Source: Polyodon spathula
Taxonomy: Eukaryota; Chordata; Actinopteri; Acipenseriformes; Polyodontidae
DNA: 64,000 nucleotides
NCBI RefSeq assembly: GCF_017654505.1
Contig: NC_054537.1
Span: 65,792,645 to 65,856,644 of the forward strand
Reading direction: 5' to 3'
Positions 33,725 through 47,700 of this stretch are shown here, piece after piece. Positions within the stretch are counted from its first letter, which is position 1. Each line of letters opens with the position of its first letter. The notes beneath the pieces are model-generated. The model worked only from the letters and a program-made list of their open reading frames with translations, had not been told where the DNA came from and did not search any database. Both the position numbers and the translations under genes were made by a program.

Positions 33725-35290
33725 TCTAGTTGCCTCCTGCTTTCTCCTCTTTCTCTCCTCTCCATTGCTGATGTCTCCGGCTTACTGCTGAAATCAACCA
33801 CTGACACCTGCCCCCATGGACCCCTGGCCGACTAACCTTGTCCGTCTCTGTGCTTCTGATCTTGCTCCCTCAATTGTACACACTCTCAACCTGTCCCTGG
33901 ACTCTGGGCTTGGTTCCTGCTGTTCTTATGCTTCCCCAAGTTACGTTGGTACTCAAAAAACCCTCCTTCGATCCAGCTGACTTATTTAATTTCTGTCCCA
34001 TCTCCAATCTCCCCTTTCTCTCCAAAACTCTTGAAAAGGCTTGTGGACAGTCAGCTGATGAAATATCTCACAGATAACAATCTGCTTGAATCTCTCCAGT
34101 CTGGCTTCTGGCTACATCACAGTATTGAAACTGCTCTGCTCCAGATTGTAAATGATCTCCTGCTGAATGCTGATGCTGCTGTTCCCTCTGTGCTTGTCCT
34201 CCTTGACCTAACTGCTACTTTTGATACAATAGATCATAGCATTTTTCTTGACCTCCTTCAGAAGTATGCTGGAATCTCTGGGACCTGTCTCTCCTGGATG
34301 TCCTCTTACCTATCTGGACAGATGCAGTCTGTTTTCCATGCTGGATGCAGTGGTGTCACAAAAATCCAATCACCTGTGGTGTCCCTGAAGAGTCTGTTCT
34401 TGGGCCTCTGCTCTGCTCTTCTCTTCAACATCTACATGCTTCCCCTGGGTCACCTTATCCACCAACACAGCCTCATGTTTCACTGCTATGCTGAATACAC
34501 CCAACTCTACTTAAAACTTGGCCCTGGAAGCTCCCTGCCATGGTCCGGCTCTCGACTTGTATTCAAGACATCGAGGCCTAGGTGTCTGCCAGTTTTCTTC
34601 AACTCAACACTAGAAAATCTGAACTCCTTCTAGTAGGATCTAAAACTCAACTTAAGAATCTCAATATAGCTGCCCTGAACCTCGGAAACTGTCTACTGCT
34701 GCCTTCCCCCACAGTACGAAGCCTTGGTGTACTCCTTGACAGCAACCTCTCCTTTGATGTCCACATCTCCTCCGTGGTCAAATCTTCCTTCTACCATCTT
34801 TGAAACATCTCCAAAGTCCGTCCCTACCTTTCCCTTCCAGATGCGTAGATACTAAGTCATGCTTTTGTCTTTTCTCAACTCGACCACTGCAACTCTCTCT
34901 ATGGTGGTCCCTCGGCACGCGTCATAAACCGACTGCAGTTAGTTCAGAATGCCGCTGCCAGGATCCTTACCAGATGGAAAAAACGTGAACACATCCCCGT
35001 CCCCCGTCCCCCGTCTTGCCCAGCTGCACTGGCTACCTGTAAAGTTCAGGATTATTTTCAAAGCTCACCTACAATGCCCTCCATCACACAGGTCCCAAGT
35101 ACCTCCTTAACCTGCTGACCCACTATGTCCCTACCCACAAGCTGTCCTCCAACTCTGACCTGCTTGTTATCCCCAAGCAAAAGTGCACTCAAGCTTTGGT
35201 GTGTGATGCTCCCACCATCGCTTGCTTTAAATCAACTCTCAAGACCCACTTGTTCTCTCTTGCTTTCCATGCTCTTTAAGCCTGATATCT
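33725..35290 (+). pseudogene. L2-like reverse transcriptase remnant
   Basis: The 34,031-34,633 frame encodes NNLLESLQSGFWLHHSIETA and LVLLDLTATFDTIDHSIF (with the first catalytic Asp), then LCSALLFNIYMLPLGHLI. The expected YADD box reads CYAEYTQL, so the catalytic Asp pair is lost. Downstream frames hold LGVLLDSNLSFDVHIS and ALKLWCVMLP-like C-terminal pieces. Confidence 0.82.
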
Positions 35291-35585
35291 GCTATAGCTG
35301 CTGTGTTGTTGTTACTATTTCATGTATTATACATTTTTCACTGCATGTAATGTATTATGCATTGTATTTTCTTTACTGTATTTCATGCATTATGGATTTT
35401 TTCACTATTTAATGTATTATGCATTGTTTTGTTTTCTTTTTCTGTATATCATGTATTATGCATTTCTCTGTGGTTAAAGTATTATGGATTTTCTTGTTAT
35501 TACTCTATCTTGTAAAGCGCTTCGTGATGGTGGTCCAATGTGAAAAACGCAATATAAAATAAAAATGTATTGATTTATTGATTGA

Positions 35586-36317
35586 TAGTGTCAACCTCAA
35601 AACCAAGCTTTACTAAGATAATTGGAAACTCCTGTACCATGGTCTGGTTATATTAGAATAAACAAATATTTTTTTATTCTAGTTATGTTGTTATTCATTT
35701 TAATATTGGTGTTGCTTGTTCTGGACATTCCTACTGGCAGATAAATGTATTCTCATTGGGGAGAAAACACTTCTTGTTGTTCTCAGTGCTAGTGGTGGGA
35801 ATACTGTATGTATCTTTCCTTAGCAGCCAGTAGTAAGTTTTTCCCATTTTCTACAACAGTGTTGTTGCTGCTGCCCCATTAGACACAGCTTGTAAATGTC
35901 ATGAAAAGCTCACTTGTTTCATCATTTGGGTTGAACTGCACTGTTCTAATTCAACAGTGAGACTACAGCTCCCTCCAGTGGTTCATCAAAGCTACTGGGC
36001 CTATTTTTGTGAATTATTTTCTAGGTTATTTCATAAACATTGTCAGCTCCATTTTACTTTTACAAATGGAAACTGCATACTAAGTAAAGCACTTTGATAA
36101 TCAGGCATCTGAGGGAGCATGCTGCCAGAAAAAAGTCTCCTTGTGTATTCTAGGATTTTTCTATAAATTTAATTAATTCAGCATATGGTTATGCGAGACT
36201 ATAATGAACATAAGATTTGAATCTGGAAATAACTTTGCTTAACGTACAGAAAACTGGACAATAATGTGGTCCACCTAATATAAGATTGAATGATCTTTCA
36301 TCATATACAAGAGTATT
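35586..36317. other. Intergenic, no recognised feature
   Basis: AT-rich sequence between the LINE tail and the solo LTR. No motif seen. Confidence 0.4.
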
Positions 36318-36322
36318 GGCAC

Positions 36323-37304
36323 CTGTCACAAAGATGGCCGGAGTGGGTGACGTCAGACCAGAGCCAGGAAATAAACAACAAGAGAGGTGGAGTTTGGTGG
36401 AGCTGAGCGAATGGTCTCGCTCAGCATTTAATGAATGAACAGACAGACAGAAAATAAGCGGTTGCAACAAACAAAAATAGGACACGGCACATTCGCCAAA
36501 ATAAACAGACAAACAAAACGGACTAAACAAAACACAGTGAGCAGATTTTTAACTACTACGACTTCTTTTTCTTCGCATTTTCCCGCTTATGTGGGGTCTG
36601 CTTGTTTGCACAGATTTCTCCACTTCGTACGGTCTGCAGTGTATCGGCAGGTGACTTTTGCAAGGCGATTGTCACCTTTCAGCCAATCCAGCCAGCGCGT
36701 AAATGGTCGTCCACGGGGCCGACGGCCTTCCACATTCAATTCGAGGGCGGTCTCTGCCATTGATGTATCATTGCTGCGGAGCACGTGTCCATACCATCGC
36801 AGGCGTGACTCCCTCATTTTCTCAGTGATTGGGAAGACTTGGGTGTTTTTCGCACCTCTTCATTCATGACATGGTCTAGTCTTGTCAAGCCGAGGGTCCA
36901 TCGCAGCATCTTCATTTCCATCGTATGGAGTGCCTGTTCATGTTTCTTTGTCGACTACTATTATTATTACTAGTATTACCTCCGTCTCCAATCCCGTTCT
37001 CCACTCACCGAACACACAACCCCGAGTATGTGAAAACATGCTGCTTTTATGCAGCTGTACCGAGACTCGACTGCTAATCATTCAATTGGAATCGCGGTAC
37101 AACTGCACGTGAATTAATAAAGTGCAATTCCCCGTGCTCACATATTACATTTTACTTGCACGTGAAGTGCTGTGCAATCCTCATGCCTAAATACAAATAT
37201 ACATTTTAAACACCCGTTTATATCCCGTGTACCAATGACTATACACCAACATTAAAACACAACACATAACACAAAATATACACAGGTGCGGGCACTTTGC
37301 CACA
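36323..37304 (+). mobile_element. Solo LTR with 5-bp target duplication
   Basis: Begins TGTCACAAAG and ends CTTTGCCACA, the TG...CA form of LTR ends. It is flanked by the exact 5-bp repeat GCACC at 36,318-36,322 and 37,305-37,309. An AATAAA at 37,116-37,121 and a TTTTATG box upstream suit LTR transcription signals on the plus strand. No internal retroviral genes are attached, so this is a solo LTR. A non-LTR RT fragment is embedded in it at about 36,545-36,960. Confidence 0.72.
36545..36960 (-). mobile_element. RTE-type LINE 3' fragment nested in the LTR
   Basis: The minus strand encodes MRESRLRWYGHVLRSND, then ALELNVEGRRPRGRPFTRW and LDWLKGD, the carboxy-terminal tail typical of RTE/BovB-like LINE ORFs. 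The left (3') side has TTTTCCCGCTTATGTGGGG, a usual 3' UTR sequence of such elements. Only the last ~75 codons remain. Confidence 0.72.
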
Positions 37305-37430
37305 GCACCCTACACTTAATATAAGCTAATTCAAGAAAACGTGTTAAATACAAGCACTTAGTTAACATTAGCCACTAATTAATATGACAAAGACAAAAAT
37401 AGACAATCACAGGTAGTTTAACCAACAATC

Positions 37431-37436
37431 TTTATT
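37431..37436 (-). terminator. NR1D2: Candidate NR1D2 poly(A) signal
   Basis: AATAAA on the minus strand, preceded by a run of about 22 T and followed by GATTGTTGGTTAAAC. Confidence 0.4.
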
Positions 37437-39993
37437 AAAAAAAAAAAAAAAAAAAAAAAGCACTTAAGCAATTTCGAACATTTGTTCATGACAAAAGGAT
37501 TAGCTCCATTGCATTACAGTTTATTAATTTGCATTATGCTGTCAACAGCCAGAAAAAAGTGGTAATTATTTCCAACATCTGTTGAAAAAAAACGCTTTGG
37601 CAACACAGCACATGACGGTGAATAGGGTCCCAATACTTGTCACTTCAAAAGGTTCATAAGGGGATAAGTGAAGCTGACTTGATTAGAGTTCACCAATAAT
37701 CTGCATTAAAACACAGAATAAGTGTTCATACAACAAACACGGCTGTTGTAATTTGAAATATAGTTCTATGTATTGCATAGTTTACAACTAAGCACATTCT
37801 ATAAGTACATGTACACAGTTTTTCGTTATATTTCGTCATTTTTGTTGTTTCGTATCTTCTATCTACAGCACTTGTACAACACTGCACCAAACTTACTTGT
37901 ACAAACCTTACCCCTTACCTCATGCTCTGAAGGTGGCACCTGGTGCTCCGAAAGGGAAGGCTGAATTCCTTCTGTGTGTTAATTCCATATTATTCCAAAC
38001 CTCTTTTGGTGCGCTTCTTTATGAGAATACCACGCTATGGAAGTTCTCTCAAAGAACTTGAAGCAGTGAAGTTATAAAATTGAAGAAAAAAATATTTATG
38101 CCATTAAAAAAGGCTGATGCATGAACTGCTGTGCAAATCACCAATTGCTAATAAAATACATACATTATTCCTAAATAATTATTTTGCATGTTTTTAATAC
38201 TTGAATTTAAATTCCTTCCAGCAATCCTCCATGTTTTAAACATCACGTCATCATGTCTCCTGTAGCTCAAACTTAATGTAAATCTGTTTGCTGGCGGTGC
38301 CTGTTACAAGCTGTGATTGCTTAGATTGGAAGGAGGAAACAATTCAATCTGCTTACTGGTTGCCAATGAATTTAGATATTGATTGACACCATTCAGATGT
38401 CAAATTCTTCTTGAGCTGTTGTCTTCCTCAGCCCCCAAATACATCTTACTGCACATATACACCATCAAGTACAGTATGCTGAACAAAGATGCATAACACA
38501 GTGGCACTGTACTTCAGAGATGCATGAAGTAAAATGGGCCAACTTTAATTGGCCTTTATTTGAAGAAAACAAGAGATTTATTATATTGTTAAAGGCAAAG
38601 TTAGTTTACCAAATGTTTAATTTTGTAAACATAAAATAAACATTTAACATACATGTGATGTATAAAAATGCATGCAGTATATAAAAATGGAAAATTCTAA
38701 TACTGATATAGACAGTTGGTTGAAAACACTCCAACACTGACGGCACATAACACTTAACTGTGTAAGAATAATCTTGAAGAAGTATAATCATAATGCGTAT
38801 CTAAATGCATCTTTAAATATAAGGTTACCTATGTAATGCAACTAAGACAGTAAGATTTTTGCATTGTTTTACAGTGCAGCCCTGGCCATTAAAAGAAGTA
38901 TCCTCGTAATACTGTAAAAAGTGCAGTCCCTCTGCAGGTACACAAGGTGAGACTACAAGTCAACTTGAGCCACAGCACATTTCAAAGTGTATCGGCAGGA
39001 CTAGTTCTCCTATGGCACCTCACCAACACAATCTTATCAGATGCTGAAGTATGTCTATTATTTTAGGGCTGACATCAAATCATAATGTGTTTTATTATGG
39101 TGACAAGGATTAGCTCTTCACTTCACAAGAATGCCTGTGTCCATAGCTTGGGCATGAAGCCCACTAGCTCTTGCATGCATTCTATAGGCACAATACAACT
39201 TGTACCACACATTTACCACCACCACAACCACACAAACTGTACACATGCATAGAGGCTATCAGCTTTTCTTAACATGATTTGCCTCACTGTTGTAAGGAAG
39301 ACATGTCTGGAACAAAAAGGGTTAGTTGGCATTTTATTAACAGACCTCAATAATACTAGACCACTACTGTTGAGGGCTCTTAATGCATACAGTACCTGTA
39401 AAACATTTTACACGCTTAAGAGGTTAAAAATGGACATTTTAAGCTTATGAAGCAACTAAAATCGGCAACATTGTCAACAATGATGAGGTCAGTGAATACG
39501 AGGAATATAAGACTGAGATATTCTGTATTCCATCTCTGTAGTTGCAAAAGCACTTCATTTTTAGGACAACTGTTTCATTTTGAACAGATCAGCAAAACAG
39601 AACAAAAATCCATTCCATATTCAGAATATCAAGTTTCAGTAATCAAACTGTAACTTGTTATTACTCAGTGTATTATGGAAATACAACTGGCTGGCAAAAG
39701 TGTTGTGAGAGTGAAAGTGCAAATACACTCAAAATGTTCAAGTTTCATTTATTCTGATCCATCATGTCACTCAGTCACAATAAAAGCACACCAGAGAAAC
39801 ACCTTTTTGGATGGTCGACCTCCCCCCCAGTTATAGTATTTGACAACAGTAGAATCTGTGAGAAAATACTAGCCATTGGAGGATAGTATCTTCTAAAACC
39901 ATTTTAAAATACTTTTTTTCTTCTACAACCATATTTGTAACACTTTCTTCTATAAGTATAAGGCTTTTCCTTTGTTACCATCGAATCTAACTA

Positions 39994-39996
39994 CAC

Positions 39997-40032
<36 letters not shown>

Positions 40033-40070
40033 CACCCACCCCCCCCCACCACACACACACATATACACAC

Positions 40071-40104
<34 letters not shown>

Positions 40105-40320
40105 CACACACTAGTGTAATATCTATATACTATATATATATATATATGATATATATATATATAGTATATAGATATATATAGTATATATAGATTACAATAT
40201 ATATTATATTTATATATATAATATATATATTATAATATTTATATCTATTATATATATATATTATAATATATATATATCTAATATATATATATATATAATA
40301 TATATATATATATAATATAA
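39994..40320. repeat. Compound simple-repeat tract: C33, (AC)n, (AT)-rich
   Basis: A run of 33 C (39,998-40,030), further C blocks, AC repeats to about 40,093 and then ~220 bp of imperfect AT repeats with palindromic potential. On the NR1D2 transcript the C run would be G33. Confidence 0.9.
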
Positions 40321-41545
40321 GTGAATACATAAGGTGACAAAACATTGACTCTTATACATGTTATAATCTTTGATCTTTGAATTGTTTTCAAAGACTGATG
40401 TACCACTGAGAAAGTAGTGTACAATTTAGAGACTAGATGATTACACTTAAAAGAGAGTACTAGACAAGACATTTTTGCTGATGAGAATAACAATGAAAAA
40501 AGATCTAAAAAAGTTTTGCATTACAATCTCAACAGTGTAAAAACAGTACAATCTATATGTAACACAGGTACAGTGGCACTAAAGCAAAAGTTCCAAAATA
40601 ACTAATGTCAATTAAATTCTATCCCCATCTGCTGTTCCAAAGCAGGTTGCTGCACATTCAAGGATTGCTTTTCCCCACCCCACCTCATTTAAAAAAAATC
40701 CCTCAATAGCATTCGCTCCTCTATCAGCTGTCTGCAACCATATGGTCGAGTGGACAGTCACTTTTGTGGAGCCATCAAAGATTGTAAACTGTTGGGCTGT
40801 TTCACTAACATATCTCACTATAACGATGGACCTGGCAGTGTCAAACAGTGCAGGTAAGAGGGTAAAAGAGGAAATTCATTCCAGTTTACATAGTCAAAAA
40901 ACAAACAACAATAACGTTTAATACAGACTTGCACAATTTGCAGAAAATTAAATAAAAAAGCTACTGCATCTTCATATCATGGGTTAAAACCCACTCAGCT
41001 TATCAGTGCACACTTCTGAACAAGCAGGCACTAAATCTACAAAATACCCAATCATAATGGGTAGCCATGCATAAGCAGTGATTACGGCATTTTATAATCT
41101 TTCTTTTTTGTAGTAGCAGTAGTAATAACAACACATCATTTAACCTGTGTTACGTGCCAGGCATTATTAGTCTATGCAGAAACAGGCTAACTGCTACAAT
41201 CGCATCCATAGCCTGAACACGCTACTCCTCAATTGTACATACAATACACAGAAAAACACAACTTCTATTGCACTAACATTACATATATTTTCTTTCAACA
41301 AAAAGGTGCTTCAGAAAATATGTGCTAGCAAACATCATAATAACTTTCTTTTCCTTTTTTGTAATAGGCAAACAGCCATACAGTACCAGGATGCTTTTAA
41401 TTTTCTTTTAGTTCTGCCTTTTTACCACTGTTCAATCAGATATCCAAAGATTGTGAAGGAAATTGTAAAGTATGTACACATGTGAACATTCTATACAGCA
41501 AAATATACAACAGAGTTGATGAATGAGTTGCAAAAATAAATCAGG

Positions 41546-41742
41546 CTATGGATGAACTTTAAAGGCCAACAGCTCTTCTGAGTGCATGTTGTTGAGGGAG
41601 CGGAGGTCTGGAAGCTTCAAAAGCAGTTTGGTAAAAATGGAGGCTTCATTGGGATGGTTTTTCATTATTAAGGTTCTGAGGGCTCTGATTAGAGTTTCCT
41701 GCAGTGCCTCAACTGAGTTTACATTCTCCAGTCCTAAACGAC
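41546..41742 (-). CDS. NR1D2: NR1D2 last coding exon: LBD helices 9-11
   Basis: 197 bp, [18 protein letters not shown] to AFKVHP and TAG. Contains the heme-ligand His in NMHSEE. There is no helix 12. Confidence 0.97.
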
Positions 41743-44700
41743 CTGAAAGGACAAAGATAGCCTGATGGTAACAACTATTCAGTACAGTTAATTGAGATGC
41801 ACATTTTTACAAAACAAAAAGAAAAATATGACTACTACTGCTTTTTTCAGAAGAGAGTTCATTATGAGCACATGCACGCATATAAGTTGGGCTTTTGTTT
41901 TTCTTTTTTAATTAATTTCATTTTCTGGTGTTTATTGTTAGCTATTTTAACCGTTTTCATTTTTTACATACTGTATGAATTGTAAACTTGGTTGCTTTTC
42001 TGTAAGGAGAATCTGCCCATAACCAACATGTCATCAGCAAGCACATAAAAGCTCTGTGCACTATTCATTCGGGTGCTTCTTTTTTGTTTCATCCTCCATC
42101 CTCCCCAGCCACCACCTCGCAGCGTGTCTCGTCCCGGGGGGAGGTGGCTCGTAGCCACATCCTATCTGCGGCACTGGGATGCAAGTATCTGTTTGTGTAT
42201 TTCCAGCCGGCCGTGGCAGTTAGCCGTCGGGCACCCACGGACGAGACCTCCGGCCAAATATATCTTTCACTCGGGCCAAGCGCCCTTCACAGTCATAAAT
42301 CATCTGCAATTGCAATCATTATCATCATCATTCATTCCCTGCCATTCATTTAAGTGGATTCTCCGTGCTGAAATTAGTGTTTTCGGTTACTTTTCAAAAT
42401 GCTTGGGCAAGTACAGTATAGTAACTTGACAGTACACACTTAAGTTGTACCTTTCCTTTGCTGTCTTTCACAACGAAATCAGGGGTGTTTTATTGTTTTT
42501 TATCGGTTAAAAACGAAAATCAGAAGCCCTAATTATAGCTTAAGTCTTTTAAAAAGGAAAACTTAAAATATGTTAAAAGCCCTATCACTTTTTCAGAAAA
42601 TCCATACTTCCTTATTTAAGGAAACTGAAATAATGCATCATACTTTGTGTATTAAATGACAACAAAGAACACATTAAGAAACATGCATGAAGGATATATT
42701 GTTGCATTCAGTCTTGTGGCAGTGTGAAATATGTGGATACATCCAGCCAACAGCTTAAGATGTATTTACAAATTGCAAAATATGTAGAATAATACTACAA
42801 ACCAAAATGTGAATACTTGCATGATTAGATTTCATTCTGTTGCATGCGGAACAATTTTTAGAAACAAAGCTGTCAGATCGCAATGCCTTAAATGTCACAA
42901 GCAGACATGAAGGCGAAAATGCCCTTTACTTACCAGCAGAAACCAGAACAACCGCTGTGAACAGACTCATCTCCTCTTCACTGAGCTGCAGAGCAATTAG
43001 TTTCTCGCTGAACTCAAACATTGAGTTCAGCAAGTCTCCTGCTCCCATGGAACGCAGTGCATCCACACTGTATTTTTTTCCACTCAGGAAAGTGACAGTA
43101 CGGTCCTTAGCATCAAACAAGGATGCAAAGCGCACCATTAAAACCTGTTCAAGTTAACAAAATACAAGATCAGGACAGGAAGAAGCATTCCATGTACCCC
43201 TACCAACTATGGGTCGTTTTTTTCAAAAAATTGCTTTAAACAATTTTCCACTTTAATCTTGTGAATTATCTGTATGTGGCATCTGTTTTTTTTTTTTAAT
43301 CATGTTCTGCTCTGCTCAGTTAAGTTACAATTTTCAACTAAAATTATTTAAAATGTAACTTTTGACAATCGGGTCTTATGTACCATATACAGATTCTGGA
43401 ATGATTTCGGTTAATTTAACTCCTTGTTTGGAAGGATCATTTTAAGACCACTGACAAATATATAGAAGCTTATTTAAGAAGAAATAAAAAATATTTTAGA
43501 TTTGATTGTTCAGTCTTACAGAGTTTTTTTATTTTTATTTTTATTTTATTTAGTTTTATCTATTAATACTGAACAGGGACGTACCTCAAATGTGCCAGCT
43601 TTCAGCAGGCTGACCTGGTCGTGCTGAGAGAGGTCTCGGAACCCGGGGACACGCTTTGCGAACTCCACCACCTCTCGTACTGCAGAGGTGAAGCTCATAG
43701 AAAACTCCTCCCAAATATCATGTCCTGATTTACTGGAGTCAACATAAGGGGACATTCCCATAGGACACACCTGAAGAAAAAAACATTTACAGTAAGCACT
43801 TGTTTATCTGACCCCTCTTGTCACAGGTTCCTCTGATAGATAAAGATCCACCAGATTAAATAGATCAAATGTGATTTCCAAACAATATTACATGTATAAT
43901 GACATGCATACAGTTTACACTGCAATTTAAGTCACAGTACAGTTCTACACCGTACTTTATTTAAATTGCATTTCAAGCAGGGCTAAACACATTAAGACAA
44001 AAAAGCAAACCTACAGCTTGCAACACTGAAATCTACATCAATGAAGAAAACTTAATAAAATGTATTATTCTTACAATATAAAGGGCGAGTGCATATGAGC
44101 AGTACTGTCAGCTGACACGTGCTATCAAATGCAATATCAATACACGATACAGTACTGTACCTTTAAGAAACAAAACTATCAGTAGGCTACATGCAGAACA
44201 CAGTTCAGTAATTACTAACGTGTGCATTCTCAACACTTCCTGTTTGTTTTTAACCCAGGCGCTAGGCTTTGTTTGTTTAAATGACAGTTAAAAACAAACA
44301 ATATAGTGCTAGTGGAATGCAACAATTCAGACAGTCAGAAAAGACATGTGTCGGTTATACGTAGTATTTTACAATAGAATCAACCTGTTACAGCGCTGAC
44401 CAATGACCAAATGAGAGTGACGGACCAACGGGTGCTGACTGTACATAAAATGTATGAAAGAACTGGTATGACCTGTACTGCTAGAATATTTGAGAGAATC
44501 CAGCTAGGTGGTAAAAAATATTATTGATCAGAGTTACAGTTCCTGTGTTTTGATCATGCTGAAGTAGCTAGACATTAAACAGTTTCTCTATAGTTTCTTA
44601 TCTCCCCCTAAGAGTAATGAAAAGATGTGATCTATCATAGGGCTTGATTATTTCCAAATAATCCATCTTTAATGTGTTTTATTAATTAACTAACTACCTT

Positions 44701-47700
44701 TTGTTAGTACTGGTCTAGGATAATTATATATAAAAACTCCTCTTAAGAATTCCACTTTACCAGATGCATCCTGTTTCCTCCTGTCCACACAGGCCCGCTG
44801 AAACTCTTTCTGGTCATCGGGTCGTTTTCAGGTGTTTTGCTGGCATTCAGGGTATTGTACAAGCCATTTGAAAAGCCAGTGCAGTGCCCGTTGTTCAGTC
44901 CATTGGCTAGCCTGCTGGGACAGTGTGCCAGAGTGTCATTTCTGCGATGCTCTTCGGTCATGTGCAGGTTCCCGTGGCCCAAGTGGTGGTAGGCGTTATA
45001 GCTGCTAAAGTCATTGTGGCTGTTCCTGGTGTACCAGCCATGCTCCTCCTCAGTGCCGATACTCATCCTCCCTCCGCTCTGCTGGATTACAAAATTTTTG
45101 TTCATAGAGCTGTTCTGCTCTTGGTTGTACATGAAGGTCTCCTTGTGGGCCCTGGTGACAGTGCCGATGACCTCTTCGCTACTGTCAGAGCTGGATGGGG
45201 AGGGCGTCTGGGCTGTTTCCATTTCTTCAAGTTCAGACTGCAGTGACTCTGGTTCCTGTTGCCGCTCCTGGAGAGGTGAGGTCAAGGAGGATGACGTGCC
45301 AGAGTCTCCAGGTCGCTCTGGAAATGACTCTGCAGGTGGCTGCTTCTCGTTAAGCTGGGTGTTGTTCATCATGTTGTTCATGGCACTCTGCATCTCTAAC
45401 AACATGCGCTGTTTTTCCCGCTTCGGAATACGTCCAAACCGAACAGCTGCGAGATGAACAAGTGAAAAAATGAATAAATTAATAAAAAATATATATAATT
45501 ATCATAATACTTCAATACGGTTACTGTTGGGCTACTGAGGAATCCTTGTGGAAGGTGACATAACCAGGCAGTGGCAACTAAAACAATGTTAAGATGTGCC
45601 ATGGTTTCTTACCATCTCTGGACATTCCAACTAATAAGCATTTCTTGAAGCGACACTGCTGACAACGGTTTCTGTTTATTCGCATAACAGGGCAGTTTTC
45701 ATTCTTAAGGCACTTCTTGTACTGGATATTTTGTTGAATGCTTCTTCTAAAGAAACCCTGTAAAACAAGAGAGAAAGAGATAGTGTCAATGTGTATATTT
45801 CACTACCACATTGGCTTGAAGAGTCTTTATATTTTTGAACCACTGAATTTATTCAAAGCTATAAGACAAAGGTGATAGGAATAAAGGTTGATACCTTTAG
45901 CTCCAAAATTGTTTTTTTTTCCAGTATGGGAAGGAGCTAATCATAGAAAGCTGTAAGTCACATGAAACTATCCAAATGTCCCCAGAGCTTTTCCTTTGTT
46001 AGTAGTACAGGTATTTAGGTTATAGTTATAAATAGACTGAAGAGCTGAACTACTTTTACAGAAACTCGCAAGTCCCTCAGGATATGGATTCAATCACTGC
46101 TGGTAGAAATGGCCCACTTCCAAAATAAAGCTTTTCTTATTGTTAACCTGATAAAAATCTAGATTTACTTTTCAAGTTTTCAAAACAAGCTGCAATGTTG
46201 ACCTCTTGAAGTGATTCTGCTAATATCAAAAACATAAACAGGGTGCTGCAGTGCTTACTGAAGTGCAGTGTATCCGAGTTTAATCCCAAAAATGGTATCG
46301 TACCTTGCATCCTTCACATGCATGAACACCATAGTGGAATCCAGATGCCACATCTCCACACACTTTACAGAGTAGAACCATGCCATTAATCTCTGGAAAG
46401 AGCAACATACATGTTTTAATCATTAATTGATTATCTTGAGTGCACAGATAATGTCAGGTATTTGAAAACCCTAGAATATTCTGGCATTTGCAGACCTATG
46501 GAACTTTTGTAAACATACTTTTCATCTCAACAGGTTGTACCCGATGGAAGTTTGACTATTTTAATTAATTTATAAAACAAATAAAATTACTTATTTTTCT
46601 GGTATAGTTATAAAGCATATTATAATCCAGGGCTCGTCATGGAATGTGAAACAAGCAATGTGAAACAAGCAATGTGATTAGTTGAGCAAGGTTCTAGCTG
46701 TCCGTATATTGGACGGATATGAACAGTTGGAGACTTGTCACATATTCTAAATCACTGCGTTGCCTCATGAAATTTTAACTAAGTATTGGTAGCCATCTTG
46801 CATTCACTCACTTACAGATCTACAGCTGTATCTATGAAACTGAGTGACCAATTCCATTCTAATTTGGATGAAGAACAATTAAATGAACTTAAAGATAGCA
46901 AAACAGAAAAAATACAAAAAAAACATCTTTATGCTCACTCACCCAGACTTTGTTACTTAAAATAACATATTTTTAGTGGATTTTAAACACGAAAGAAAAA
47001 ATAAGACACTTGTGCACATTATGTACCCCTCTCTGACACAGATATTGAACAAATTAATAAAATTTTGAATTTATTTTTACTCCTCACGCCTGTTCTGCTC
47101 AGTGTGTCTGCACTGACAGGAAGAACAAAAATAACTCTGTGCCGTCTCAACTCTGCCCCCTCGTGTATTTTTTCAATAGCTATGTGCACACTATCAAAAG
47201 AAAAAAGATTTACTATCTTTTACATGTTTTAATTGAATTAATTTACTCATCTTAACTTGGTGTGTGGTTCAAAGTTATACATGGGACTACTTTATTTGGC
47301 GTAAGGATATTTAATTTAAAATAAAAAACACTAATAATTTTTTTGTCTTAAACATGATTTAGGCTTTTCTTCCCTTGAAATCCACTGTTTTATAAATGCA
47401 ATAAGGCCCTTTAGAGTGTCCGTATATGTCTCACAACGCCCCGAGGCATCTGAATATTCTACATATACGGATGCCCTAAAGGGCCTTATTCCAAACGTAT
47501 ATACATGTCTAATTTCACAAAACCCGTTTTTGGACTTCGTCTTAGTGCTAGGTCTGTGAAACTAGCAGACAACAATCCAAGCAGAAACAACGATAAAGAA
47601 TGCGAGGGGACATACATTATGGGGTATTTAACAGGAAAACTATGCTTTACTGTGATATCGGTTATTGTTCTTACTCACTTGTAATTCCACACTTGGCAGA

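Larger units (their letters stand above)
30931..35585 (+). mobile_element. L2-like non-LTR retrotransposon, interrupted
   Basis: The left part (to about 31,985) carries endonuclease-side coding remnants. The right part (from about 33,725) carries RT, and the 3' end has a TGTAAAGCGCTTCGTGATGG segment and a (ATTG)n-like tail at 35,562-35,586, typical of vertebrate L2-type LINEs. About 1.7 kb of unrelated sequence splits it. Frames are broken throughout. Confidence 0.8.
37410..41545 (-). other. NR1D2: Probable NR1D2 3' untranslated region
   Basis: AT-rich, largely non-repetitive sequence after the NR1D2 stop, except for the simple-repeat tract at 39,994-40,320. A minus-strand AATAAAG at 37,431-37,436 is followed by GT-containing sequence and could be the distal poly(A) signal. 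Earlier candidates (TTTATT on the plus strand) occur near 38,577 and 39,747. The human NR1D2 3' UTR is also kilobases long. The extent is inferred. Confidence 0.45.

Noticed and set aside
39972..40345. Pro/His/Thr- and Ile/Tyr-rich frames
   Set aside because: They are translations of the C, AC and AT simple repeats.
44923..45457. Plus-strand frames of 107-147 codons opposite NR1D2 exon 5
   Set aside because: They are antisense shadows of the long hinge exon; the minus strand has the conserved protein and splice sites.
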